A stretch of DNA of 62,431 nt, from assembly GCA_903903635.1 (NCBI GenBank), contig CAIUZK010000236.1, positions 1 to 62,431 of the forward strand, in the 5' to 3' direction. A program made the translations under genes and the position numbers. This DNA comes from an uncultured Bacteroidota bacterium. Its GTDB lineage: Bacteria > Bacteroidota > Bacteroidia > Chitinophagales > Chitinophagaceae. Shown piece by piece: positions 51,963 through 60,465 of this stretch. The notes under the pieces are model-generated. The model was not told where the DNA came from and did no database searches. It saw only the letters and a list, made by a program, of their open reading frames with translations. Numbering within the stretch: position 1 is the stretch's first letter; the number at the start of each line of letters is the position of its first letter.

Positions 51963-54218
51963 TTATTTTCCGAATTTGTTTTTTAGCATACTCAATGCAT
52001 CATTCATATTGAGCGGTGCCGGGTCTTTTTCTTTTGGCTTATTGAAGTCTTTGCGTGGTTGGGGCGGCATTTGCTTTTCCTTTCTTGCCGGGGGAGCCTC
52101 GGCTTGTTTAATAGAGAGGGCAATGCGTTTACGTGCTATATCCACTTCTGTAACCAGCACATTTACCTTCTGGTTGAGTTTTAAAACTTCATTGGGGTCA
52201 GTTATATATTTATTCGCAATTTCCGATACGTGCACAAGACCATCCTGTTTTACACCTATATCTACAAAAGCGCCAAAGCGGGTAATATTGGTTACAGATC
52301 CGGGAACCACCATACCTACCTTTACATCCTCAATGCCATATATAGCAGCAAACTCAAACTGCTGCACCTCACTGCGCGGATCAAGGCCGGGCTTTTTTAG
52401 CTCATTAATAATATCGCGCAGTGTATGCTCCCCTGTTTCTTTAGTTATATACTTTTTCGGCTCCAGCTTCTTTATCAACTCCTCATTACCTATCAGTGAT
52501 TTCACTTCCACTCCTATATCTGCCGCCATATCCGATACCACTTTGTATGCCTCCGGATGCACCGCACTCGCATCCAGCGGATCATCACCATCCTTAATAC
52601 GGAGAAAGCCCGCACATTGCTCATAGGCTTTATTACCCAACCGGGGTACTTTCATCAGTTGCCTGCGTGAGGTAAAACGACCTAACTCATTCCGGTAACT
52701 AATGATATTCTCAGCAATACCCGGGCCTATACCACTCACATAACGCAATAGATGCTTGCTGGCAGTATTCAGGTTAACCCCTACTGTATTCACACAACTG
52801 ATAACGGTCTGGTCCAGTCGTTCCTTAAGACGCACCTGGTTAACATCATGCTGATACTGCCCTACACCAATGCTCTTAGGGTCAATCTTCACCAATTCAG
52901 CCAATGGATCCATAAGCCTGCGGCCAATACTTACTGCACCACGTATCGTAATATCTTCATCCGGAAATTCTTCACGGGCAATTTCAGATGCCGAATATAT
53001 CGAAGCGCCATCTTCATTTACCAGGAAAACAGGCAGCCCTAAATTTAGTTTCTTTATGAACTGTTCAGTTTCCCGGCCTGCTGTACCATCCCCTATTGCA
53101 AACGACTGAATAGCATACTCTTTAACCATGGTCCGGATCTTATGTTCTGCATCCATAAGCCTGTTGGGCTCATGAATATAGATCAACCCTGTATTTATAA
53201 GCGCACCTTTTTCATCCAGGCACACCACCTTGCAACCAGTTCTGTATCCCGGATCCAATGCCAGTATACGCTTGCTGCCCAGTGGCGAACTTAATAACAA
53301 CTGCCTCAGGTTTTCTGAAAATACATTTATGGCTTCATCATCTGCCTTTGCCTTAAGCGAAGACCGGAATTCACTTTCCAGTCCGGGATGCAACAATCTA
53401 CGCCATGAGTCTCTGATCGCCTTTTTCACCTGCACACCCGCCTCGTTATCCGATTTCAGGAACATGTCCTCTATGGTAGCGAGTGCATCTTCCTCCACAG
53501 GCGATATTTCCATGCGCAACACGCCTTCCATAAATCCCCTCATTATAGCCAGCAGCCTGTGAGAAGGTATCTTATTGATTGGCTCAGTAAAATCAAAATA
53601 ATCTTTGTATTTAATTGCTTCCTGCTCCTTATCTGACACCACTTTGCTTTGCACAGTAGCCATACTTTCAAACAACCGGCGCATGCGTGCGCGCACCTCG
53701 GCATGTTCATTCACCTGCTCGGCTATTATATCACGTGCACCTGCTATTGCATCCTCAGGAGTCTTAACATGCTCATTTAAAAACCCTTCAGCTTCCTTTA
53801 TAAGATTGAAATTCCCTTGCTCAAAGATCAGGACAGAAAGCGGTTCCAGCCCATTCTCCCTGGCCACCTGAGCCTTGGTTCTTCGTTTTGGTTTATAGGG
53901 CAGATAGATATCTTCCAGTGCAGCAATTGTAGTAGCCGCATTGATCTTACGCTGCAACTCCGGAGTCATTTTACCCTGCTCTGTAATCGTCTTTTCTATA
54001 AATGCTTTACGCTCCGAAAACTCTTTCTGAAAGTTGGCCTCATCCTGTATCTGCTGAATCTGCACCTCATCAAGCGCACCGGTTTTGTCTTTACGGTATC
54101 GGGCTATAAATGGAATGGTAGCTCCTTCACCCAGCAACTGCAATACTGCTGTTACATCCTGTGTCCTTAAATTCAATTTGGCAGCAACGCCAGGAACAAA
54201 TTCTATCATGTTATACAT
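51963..54218 (-). CDS. tex: Tex-family RNA-binding transcription accessory protein
   Basis: A 751-residue protein of the Tex/Spt6-like family. Domain order is normal: N-terminal helical region (1-310), YqgF RNase H-like domain (about 320-430, ILALDPGYRTGCKVVCLDEKG and FAIGDGTAGRETE), HhH domains (about 490-560, GIGPGIAENIISYRNELG), and an S1 domain (about 630-707, GMVVPGSVTNITRFGAFVDIGVKQDGLVHVSEI). A basic low-complexity tail (PARKEKQMPPQPRKDF) ends the protein. It is thought to bind RNA and influence transcription. A second Met four residues in (MIEFVPG) might be the real start. Confidence 0.95.
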   Translation of the reverse strand: MYNMIEFVPGVAAKLNLRTQDVTAVLQLLGEGATIPFIARYRKDKTGALDEVQIQQIQDEANFQKEFSERKAFIEKTITEQGKMTPELQRKINAATTIAALEDIYLPYKPKRRTKAQVARENGLEPLSVLIFEQGNFNLIKEAEGFLNEHVKTPEDAIAGARDIIAEQVNEHAEVRARMRRLFESMATVQSKVVSDKEQEAIKYKDYFDFTEPINKIPSHRLLAIMRGFMEGVLRMEISPVEEDALATIEDMFLKSDNEAGVQVKKAIRDSWRRLLHPGLESEFRSSLKAKADDEAINVFSENLRQLLLSSPLGSKRILALDPGYRTGCKVVCLDEKGALINTGLIYIHEPNRLMDAEHKIRTMVKEYAIQSFAIGDGTAGRETEQFIKKLNLGLPVFLVNEDGASIYSASEIAREEFPDEDITIRGAVSIGRRLMDPLAELVKIDPKSIGVGQYQHDVNQVRLKERLDQTVISCVNTVGVNLNTASKHLLRYVSGIGPGIAENIISYRNELGRFTSRRQLMKVPRLGNKAYEQCAGFLRIKDGDDPLDASAVHPEAYKVVSDMAADIGVEVKSLIGNEELIKKLEPKKYITKETGEHTLRDIINELKKPGLDPRSEVQQFEFAAIYGIEDVKVGMVVPGSVTNITRFGAFVDIGVKQDGLVHVSEIANKYITDPNEVLKLNQKVNVLVTEVDIARKRIALSIKQAEAPPARKEKQMPPQPRKDFNKPKEKDPAPLNMNDALSMLKNKFGK

Positions 54219-54392
54219 TTCGGGCTGCGAATGTAGGATGAGGGAGGGAATTGAAAAAAGAAATTATTGGGCAGATCTCTTTTGATTATTGAAAATCGAA
54301 TTCTTTCGCCTGGTAAACATGATTCAGCACTGAGATTTTACAATTATATATTTCCGTTTGATAATTTCTGTAATTTTACAAAAAGCACCTGT

Positions 54393-54632
54393 ATGACAAC
54401 TCCGGCAATGAGAAAACAGTTATTGAGTTATCTGGAAAATGCAGATGATAAAAAGATAATAGGCCTGTATGCTTTATTAGAAGAAAGCATACATGACCAG
54501 GCAGATACAACGCTTAGTGCAGAGCAGCTTCAGTTTTTAAATGAAGAACGTAAAAAGTATTTAAGAGGTGAGGGCAAATCTTATAGCCTGGCAGAATCCA
54601 AAGAATTACTAAGGAAAAAGAAAGCCTCTTAA
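54393..54632 (+). CDS. addiction-module antitoxin-like protein
   Basis: The best start is ATG at 54393 (79 residues), since the residues upstream in the same frame look like untranslated leader. It resembles small addiction-module components: LSYLENADDKKIIGLYALLEE, then LSAEQLQFLNEERKKYLRGEGKSYSLAESKELLRK. The latter segment is the toxin-binding arm in RelE/ParE-pair antitoxins. A truncated toxin frame begins 3 bases after its stop codon, so the pair is broken and this gene may be a leftover that still could neutralise a related toxin. Confidence 0.7.
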   Translation: MTTPAMRKQLLSYLENADDKKIIGLYALLEESIHDQADTTLSAEQLQFLNEERKKYLRGEGKSYSLAESKELLRKKKAS

Positions 54633-54635
54633 AAG

Positions 54636-54716
54636 ATGTTCCAAATTGAGATCAGGGCTACGGCTCAGGAGATGGTCGAAGATGCCTATTGGTGGTACGA
54701 ACAAGAAACATATTAA
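54636..54716 (+). pseudogene. truncated RelE/ParE toxin remnant
   Basis: A 26-codon frame reads MFQIEIRATAQEMVEDAYWWYEQ, the characteristic N-terminal helix of ParE/RelE-type toxins (full length about 95-105), then stops at TAA. No continuation of the fold is visible in any frame in the 269 bases downstream. The toxin is therefore lost while its antitoxin gene survives. Confidence 0.65.
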
Positions 54717-54985
54717 TGAGATAAAACAATCTGAATAAATAAATAAATCCACCCAAAGACCTGAAGGTGTCATACGCAATTCGCCATATACACTTTTAAC
54801 ATTTCATAGCCATTCAACCTGACATTAATCAGTAATTCAATGTATTATTCTAATGATCTTTACTAAACAAGAATAACCAGAACCAGTTGTTTTTGCACAT
54901 GGTTACTCTTCACATCCTTGCCCTGCCAATACAATATTGCTAATCAATATTGATTTGATTTTTTAAACATCTTTAAATGTAGTCC

Positions 54986-55558
54986 ATGAAGAATTCTATA
55001 TTTTTCAAGTATGTTGTACCATTTTTCCAATGGTATCTGCTATTGATAGGAGCAACTATCGCTATTGACTATTTTTTCCATAGGTATCATCTGGAGATAA
55101 TAGGTCGTTACATGGGCTTCGTAGGTACTATTACTATTCTTGTCTCATTCATATACTCGTTAAGAAAGCGGCAGATAATAAAAACAGGAGCGCCAAAACA
55201 GATGCTTCAATTGCATGAGTATCTGTCCTGGTCAGGAGCGGTAATGATTATGGTACATGCCGGCATTCACTTCAATGCCGTGCTGCCCTGGCTCGCTCTT
55301 TTCATGTTATTAATTTCCGTTGCTACCGGCCTGATCGGGAAGTTTATCCTTAAGAAGGCCAATGAAACGCTAAAAGAAAAAAAGCAGGAACTGATAAAAA
55401 ACGGCATCAGCAGTACAGAAGCCGAGGACAAACTTTTCTATGATTCTATATTCGTAGATATGATGAAAAAGTGGCGATCTGTTCACTTGCCCATAACGCT
55501 GATACTCGCATTGTTATCATTAACCCACATCATAACCATTGTAATGTATAGCAAATGA
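54986..55558 (+). CDS. four-helix di-heme b-type membrane protein
   Basis: A 190-residue protein with predicted helices near 10-28, 42-60, 78-98, 100-120 and 168-188. Two helices carry His pairs 14 residues apart: His77/His91 and His167/His181, the HX13H spacing that binds two stacked b hemes in ferric-reductase and NADPH-oxidase-type membranes. His95 is another candidate. The gene overlaps the following cytochrome c gene by 4 bases (ATGA), so the two proteins probably form one electron-transfer unit in which this one links the quinone pool or cytoplasmic side to the heme chain. No named family is certain. Confidence 0.75.
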   Translation: MKNSIFFKYVVPFFQWYLLLIGATIAIDYFFHRYHLEIIGRYMGFVGTITILVSFIYSLRKRQIIKTGAPKQMLQLHEYLSWSGAVMIMVHAGIHFNAVLPWLALFMLLISVATGLIGKFILKKANETLKEKKQELIKNGISSTEAEDKLFYDSIFVDMMKKWRSVHLPITLILALLSLTHIITIVMYSK

Positions 55559-56571
55559 AAAATCTAATAGCATTATTGATTATTGTTGCCAGCTCCGCAT
55601 TGGTTGTTTATTTCCCACACATCATGATCAATCCGGGCGAGTTGGTGCAAAGCCATCAGGACATTAAAACCAAATGCAACTCCTGCCATGATCCGTTTTG
55701 GGGTATTTCCACTCAAAAATGCATAGTATGTCATAAACTGGCAGATATAGGCAAGGATGACACAGCCGGAGCAAAGAAAACAGGAAAATTGCCAATTCTG
55801 TTTCATCAAAACCTTAAAGATCAGAATTGCACTGCTTGCCATACCGATCATAAAGGAACCGACCCTTCGCGTTCTAAAACATTGTTTGACCACAACCTAT
55901 TATCCGGCACTCAAAAAAACAATTGTATCACATGCCATAACCGACCTTCAGATAAAACCCATAAACAACTTTCAACTACTTCCTGTGTCGGGTGTCACAA
56001 TACTAAAGACTGGAAATCGGGTGTGGTATTTAATCATGATCTGATAGAAGGTACAGATAAAAATAACTGTAGCGGTTGCCATCAGCCACCTGTTGATAAG
56101 GTACACAAACTCGTTCCAGGAAATTGCACAGGCTGCCATAACACACAGAGTTGGAAGTCCGGAACAAAGTTCAATCATGAAATGATATCAGGTGCCGATA
56201 AAACCAATTGTACAGGTTGTCACCAGATACCCGGAGATACTTTCCACAAATCACTTAAAGACAATTGTACAAAATGTCATTCCACAAACGCCTGGAAGCC
56301 GGCAAATTTTGATCATTCCAATTACTTCCCGCTGGATGGTCACCACAACGCTGAATGCATAACCTGCCACACATCCAATAACTATAAGGCTTATACCTGC
56401 TATGGTTGCCATGAGCATTCTGAAAGCCGCATCATTGGCAAGCACCGGGAACATGGAATTACCAACCTCACCAATTGCATTTCATGCCATAAAAATGGCT
56501 CAGAACATGAAGGTGGCGAACATGAAGGTGGCGGAGAAGGAGAACACGAAGGAGGTGGAGATGATGATTAA
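55555..56571 (+). CDS. twelve-heme c-type cytochrome with acidic His/Glu/Gly tail
   Basis: A 338-residue exported protein with an N-terminal hydrophobic helix (about 4-22, signal or anchor). I count twelve CXXCH motifs (CNSCH, CIVCH, CTACH, CITCH, CVGCH, CSGCH, CTGCH, CTGCH, CTKCH, CITCH, CYGCH, CISCH). Repeated FxH segments (LFDHNL, VFNHDL, KFNHEM, NFDHSN) precede many of them and could be distal ligands, in the manner of class III cytochromes. The C-terminus is a repeated HEGG/EHEGG tail, possibly metal-binding. It is coupled to the di-heme b gene by a 4-base overlap. Confidence 0.9.
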   Translation: MKNLIALLIIVASSALVVYFPHIMINPGELVQSHQDIKTKCNSCHDPFWGISTQKCIVCHKLADIGKDDTAGAKKTGKLPILFHQNLKDQNCTACHTDHKGTDPSRSKTLFDHNLLSGTQKNNCITCHNRPSDKTHKQLSTTSCVGCHNTKDWKSGVVFNHDLIEGTDKNNCSGCHQPPVDKVHKLVPGNCTGCHNTQSWKSGTKFNHEMISGADKTNCTGCHQIPGDTFHKSLKDNCTKCHSTNAWKPANFDHSNYFPLDGHHNAECITCHTSNNYKAYTCYGCHEHSESRIIGKHREHGITNLTNCISCHKNGSEHEGGEHEGGGEGEHEGGGDDD

Positions 56572-56596
56572 AATGAATCAAATCCGGCAATTGCCT

Positions 56597-57682
56597 TTAC
56601 TCCACCCAATCGCACACAAATACATTGGTATCATGTCCACCACCATTGTTGCGGTTTGAGGAGAAGATGAACTTCTTGCCATCTGGTGAAAACATAGGAA
56701 ATGCATCAAAACTGTCATCGTGTGAGATGCGCTCAAGGCCTGTGCCATCCAGATTTACAAGATATAAATTGAAAGGGAAACCACGCTCGTATTCATAATC
56801 GGAAGCGAATACGAGTTTTTTGCCACTTGGCGTAAATGCCGGAGCCCAGTTGGCCTTACCAAGATGAGTTACCTGACGTTGATCTGTACCATCTGCATTA
56901 GCCACAAAAAGCTCCATATGAGTAGGAGCCACAAGCCCTTGTGCCAGCAGGTCTTTATACTCCTTAATTTCCTCCGGTGTTTTTGGGCGTGAAGCGCGCC
57001 AAACTATTTTCTTGCCATCTGGCGAAAAGCAAGCGCCACCATCATAACCCAGGTCATGCGTTATCTGCTTAACATTGGTGCCATCGATGTTCATTGTATA
57101 GATATCTATATCTCCATTTCTCATGCTGGTAAATACGATTTTATCGCCTTTGGGAGAAATAGTAGCTTCGGCATCATAACCGGGGGTATTGGTAAGTTGT
57201 TTGGTAATCTTCCCTTTTAAATCTGCTACATAAATGTCGTAGCTGTCATAGATTGGCCAAACGTATTTTTTAACCACGTTCCTGTCTGGTACCGGTGGGC
57301 AGGTATCCATTGCTTTATGTGTGGATGCATACAAAAAATGCTTGTGGTCGGGCATCAGGTAGGCGCATGTAGTGCGCCCCTTGCCTGTGCTTACCCTCTT
57401 GTAAGTAAATTTTTCTTTAGCCGATTTCGGAATAGCGCCGAAAAATATCTGGTCACACATTAAACCTTCGGCAGGATTGGTGCGTTGAAACGTTATGTGC
57501 TCATTGTCAAATCCGAAATATGCTTCTGCATTATCGCCACCGGTTGTCAACTGCCGCATATTTTTGAAGTGTCTTTCATCCGGATAAGCCAGGCTTTTCT
57601 TGTCCTGCGCAATAGCGGAAGAACAAATAGACAAAAACGAAATAACAAAGATGCATTGAATAGTAAAGGATGTCAATTTCAT
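56597..57682 (-). CDS. exported TolB-like PD40 beta-propeller protein
   Basis: A 361-residue exported protein (signal peptide to about residue 25, ending AIAQ). Multiple PD40 (WD40-like) strands follow, such as YDAEATISPKGDKIVFTSMRNGDIDIYTMNIDG, YDGGACFSPDGKKIVWRASR, and FDAFPMFSPDGKKFIFSSNRNNGG. The propeller appears to have six or so blades. This family often comprises periplasmic or surface proteins that bind partners via the propeller, as TolB does. No Tol-Pal genes are nearby, so it is probably not TolB itself. Monocistronic. Confidence 0.88.
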   Translation of the reverse strand: MKLTSFTIQCIFVISFLSICSSAIAQDKKSLAYPDERHFKNMRQLTTGGDNAEAYFGFDNEHITFQRTNPAEGLMCDQIFFGAIPKSAKEKFTYKRVSTGKGRTTCAYLMPDHKHFLYASTHKAMDTCPPVPDRNVVKKYVWPIYDSYDIYVADLKGKITKQLTNTPGYDAEATISPKGDKIVFTSMRNGDIDIYTMNIDGTNVKQITHDLGYDGGACFSPDGKKIVWRASRPKTPEEIKEYKDLLAQGLVAPTHMELFVANADGTDQRQVTHLGKANWAPAFTPSGKKLVFASDYEYERGFPFNLYLVNLDGTGLERISHDDSFDAFPMFSPDGKKFIFSSNRNNGGGHDTNVFVCDWVE

Positions 57683-57957
57683 AAATTATATAAATAAGAG
57701 GCCAAAACTAGTCTGTTAAACAAGAAATAAATCGACCCGGCTGCCCGCAATTGTCAGTAAAATGTAAAAATGAAACCTGATTCTGGACAGGTTTATGAAT
57801 TTCAGGCCAATTATCAGACTACAAAAGCAAACAAATCCTTCTTTTCTTATGCGCTGTTCAGTAATTAAATATCTACCCTTACCAATTTTACCCCCCTTTT
57901 TTCACTCCCTTTCAGGCCGATATTTTAGTAACTTGCACCCACAATAAAATTAATATT

Positions 57958-60108
57958 ATGAAACTATTGTCCTTTTTAATGCTGGGCACGATCGTAGCTG
58001 CAACTGTTTCCTGCGGCAAGGGCGGTAAACCAGCTACATCAAACACTGATACAATGACTGCATCCAATCCATTTTACGCAGCCTGCACATTACCCTTCCA
58101 TGCTGCCGATTTCACTAAAATAAAGAATGAAGACTTCAAGCCTGCCCTGGAAGAAGGCATGAAGCAACAGTTGGCAGAAATTCAGAAAATAGCTGATAAT
58201 ACGGAAGCGCCAACCTTTGAAAACACATTGGTGGCCCTCGAAAAAAGCGGACAATTATTACGTCGTGTTAGTGGTGTGTACGGACTGTTAACCAGCGCTA
58301 ATACCAATCCTGTACTGCAGAAACTGCAGGAAGAAGTTGCGCCAAAACTGGCTGCCGTAAATGATGCAATGATGCTCAACACCAAATTATTTAAGCGTGT
58401 TGAAACTATCTACAACCAACGGGCATCCTTAAAACTGGATCAGGAATCTAACCGCCTGGTTGAATATTACTATCAAAAATTCGAACTGGCCGGTGCCAAG
58501 CTCAATGATGCCGATAAAGAAACATTAAAAAACCTGAATAAAGAAGAAGCAACACTTAGTGCGGTTTTTACAAACAAATTGCTTGCAGCAGCAAAGTCTG
58601 GCGCTCTGGTAGTTACCGATACTGCACAGTTGGCTGGCCTGTCTGCCGGAGCGCTTGCTTCAGCAGCAGTAGATGCAAAAGCCGCCAAACAGGATGGCAA
58701 GTGGCTGCTACCCTTGCAGAATACAACCCAGCAGCCATCACTTCAGTCGCTCTCAGTAAGGGCTACCCGCCAGAAGTTATTTGAAGCCTCATGGAACCGT
58801 GCATCAAAAAATGACTCCAATGATACCCGTGCCACCATTGCCCGTATTGCCGAAATAAGGGCCAAAAAAGCCAAGCTCATCGGGTTCCCTAATTTCTCTA
58901 CCTGGACATTACAGGACCAGATGGCAAAGAACCCCGAAGCTGTAGAAACCTTCCTTAATAAACTGATACCTGCAGCCACTGCCAAAGCCCAAAACGAAGC
59001 GGCTGATATTCAGGCGCTGATAGACAAACAAAAGGGCGGTTTCAAACTCGAACCATGGGATTGGGATTTCTATTCTGAACAGGTGCGCAAAGCAAAATTC
59101 GACATTGATGAATCTCAGGTTAAACCTTACTTCGAAGTTTTCAATGTATTGGAGAACGGTGTATTTTATGCAGCGAATCAATTGTATGGTTTAACTTTCA
59201 AAGAGCGTAAAGACATTCCTGTTTATCAGAAAGATGTACGGATTTTTGAAGTGTTTGATAAGGATAGCACATCTATTGCATTGTTCTATTGCGACTACTT
59301 TACGCGTGAAAATAAAACAGGTGGCGCATGGATGGACAACATGGTTGGGCAATCTAAATTGCTGGGCACCAAGCCGGTTATTTACAACGTTTGCAATTTC
59401 ACCAAGCCTGCCGATGGCCAACCTGCTCTGATCAGTTTCAGCGATGTAACCACTATGTTCCATGAATTCGGGCATGGCCTGCATGGCATTTTTGCAAGCC
59501 AGCAATACCCCAGCCTTTCAGGCACAGCTACCGCACGCGACTTTGTCGAGTTCCCTTCTCAATTCAATGAGCATTGGGCCATGGAGCCTGCGGTATTCAA
59601 GCATTATGCTACCCATTACAAAACCGGAGAACGGATGCCGCAAAGCCTGGTAGATAAGATAAAGAAGGCCGCTACATTTAATGAAGGTTATGAGCTTACC
59701 GAATTACTGGCTGCCGCAAACCTCGATATCCAGTGGCATAAATTGTCGGCCGCCGACCCTAAGCAGGATGTTGATAAGTACGAAGCTGAAGCGCTGCACA
59801 GAACGCATCTTGATCTGCCACAAGTTCCTACCCGTTACCGTTCCAGCTACTTTCTGCATATCTGGAGCAATGGTTATGCTTCCGGTTATTATGCATATCT
59901 CTGGACTGAGATGCTGGATGATGATGCTTATGCATGGTTTAAAGAACATGGCGGCATGACCCGCGAAAACGGACAACGTTTCAGAGATATGATCTTGTCG
60001 CGTGGCAATACACTTGACCTCGCAACCATGTTCCGCGATTTCCGTGGCAGTGATCCTAAAATAGAACCCATGTTGGAAAACAGGGGTTTGGTTCCTGCTA
60101 AGAAATAA
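57958..60108 (+). CDS. dcp: M3-family peptidyl-dipeptidase, lipoprotein form
   Basis: A 716-residue zinc metallopeptidase. A lipobox (VSCGK, Cys at about 19) predicts an envelope-anchored form, as is usual for Bacteroidota Dcp. The zinc site is HEFGHGLHG, with HEFGH at 502-506; the third ligand is a Glu about 25 residues on (in DFVEFPSQFNEHW). A C-terminal SYFLHIWSNGYASGYYAYLWTEML segment fits the M3 (Dcp/oligopeptidase A) core. It removes C-terminal dipeptides from peptides. Length is normal for the family. It is single-gene and ends at a strong terminator. Confidence 0.93.
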   Translation: MKLLSFLMLGTIVAATVSCGKGGKPATSNTDTMTASNPFYAACTLPFHAADFTKIKNEDFKPALEEGMKQQLAEIQKIADNTEAPTFENTLVALEKSGQLLRRVSGVYGLLTSANTNPVLQKLQEEVAPKLAAVNDAMMLNTKLFKRVETIYNQRASLKLDQESNRLVEYYYQKFELAGAKLNDADKETLKNLNKEEATLSAVFTNKLLAAAKSGALVVTDTAQLAGLSAGALASAAVDAKAAKQDGKWLLPLQNTTQQPSLQSLSVRATRQKLFEASWNRASKNDSNDTRATIARIAEIRAKKAKLIGFPNFSTWTLQDQMAKNPEAVETFLNKLIPAATAKAQNEAADIQALIDKQKGGFKLEPWDWDFYSEQVRKAKFDIDESQVKPYFEVFNVLENGVFYAANQLYGLTFKERKDIPVYQKDVRIFEVFDKDSTSIALFYCDYFTRENKTGGAWMDNMVGQSKLLGTKPVIYNVCNFTKPADGQPALISFSDVTTMFHEFGHGLHGIFASQQYPSLSGTATARDFVEFPSQFNEHWAMEPAVFKHYATHYKTGERMPQSLVDKIKKAATFNEGYELTELLAAANLDIQWHKLSAADPKQDVDKYEAEALHRTHLDLPQVPTRYRSSYFLHIWSNGYASGYYAYLWTEMLDDDAYAWFKEHGGMTRENGQRFRDMILSRGNTLDLATMFRDFRGSDPKIEPMLENRGLVPAKK

Positions 60109-60135
60109 AATCAGGATCAATTGATATTGTAATAT

Positions 60136-60170
60136 AAATGGGGCTTATCAGAGCCCCATTTTATTTTTTT
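60136..60170 (+). terminator. terminator of the M3 peptidase gene
   Basis: A 10-bp stem AAATGGGGCT / AGCCCCATTT with a 6-base loop and a T-rich tail (TTTATTTTTTT) lies 28 bases after the stop. Its far arm overlaps the stop of the TPR fragment on the - strand. Confidence 0.9.
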
Positions 60171-60429
60171 GTGCAAGCCCCTGGTATTTCTTTGCCGAAT
60201 CTGTTTTGCCCATGCCACTATAGGCTGTGGCCAGGAACTCGTATGATTTAACAAATTCCGGATCTACGGCTATAGCCTTATACAGGTAGGCTATGCCTGA
60301 ATACAGGCTTCCTGTGCTTAAATAAGCTGCAGCAACATTGGTATACATATCTACTATGCCGGGCTGTATACTGATTGCCTTTTTGCACAGTTCTATTGTC
60401 TTCAGATAATCCTTTCTCATGAACGCCAC
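60148..60429 (-). CDS. TPR-repeat fragment (probably truncated)
   Basis: A GTG start at 60429 gives 93 residues containing two to three tetratricopeptide helices (MAFMRKDYLKTIELCKKAISIQPG, TNVAAAYLSTGSLYSGIAYLYKAIAVDP, LATAYSGMGKTDSAKKYQGL). The same frame continues upstream without interruption to the stop codon of the SPFH gene at 60466-60468, and the extra residues (NPYTLNNLG) complete the first TPR helix. This suggests the fragment is the end of a once larger TPR protein whose front part is gone. It may still be expressed. No partner can be named. Confidence 0.6.
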   Translation of the reverse strand: MAFMRKDYLKTIELCKKAISIQPGIVDMYTNVAAAYLSTGSLYSGIAYLYKAIAVDPEFVKSYEFLATAYSGMGKTDSAKKYQGLAQKNKMGL

Positions 60430-60465
60430 ACCACCCAGATTGTTGAGTGTATAGGGATTCCTATA

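Noticed and set aside
54267-54392. A 42-codon N-terminal extension of the antitoxin gene
   Set aside because: The extra residues have no fold and the internal ATG at 54393 begins the recognised domain.
57773-57794. AAACCTG / CAGGTTT inverted repeat between the PD40 and peptidase genes
   Set aside because: Only seven paired bases, with no match to a known operator; it could be chance.
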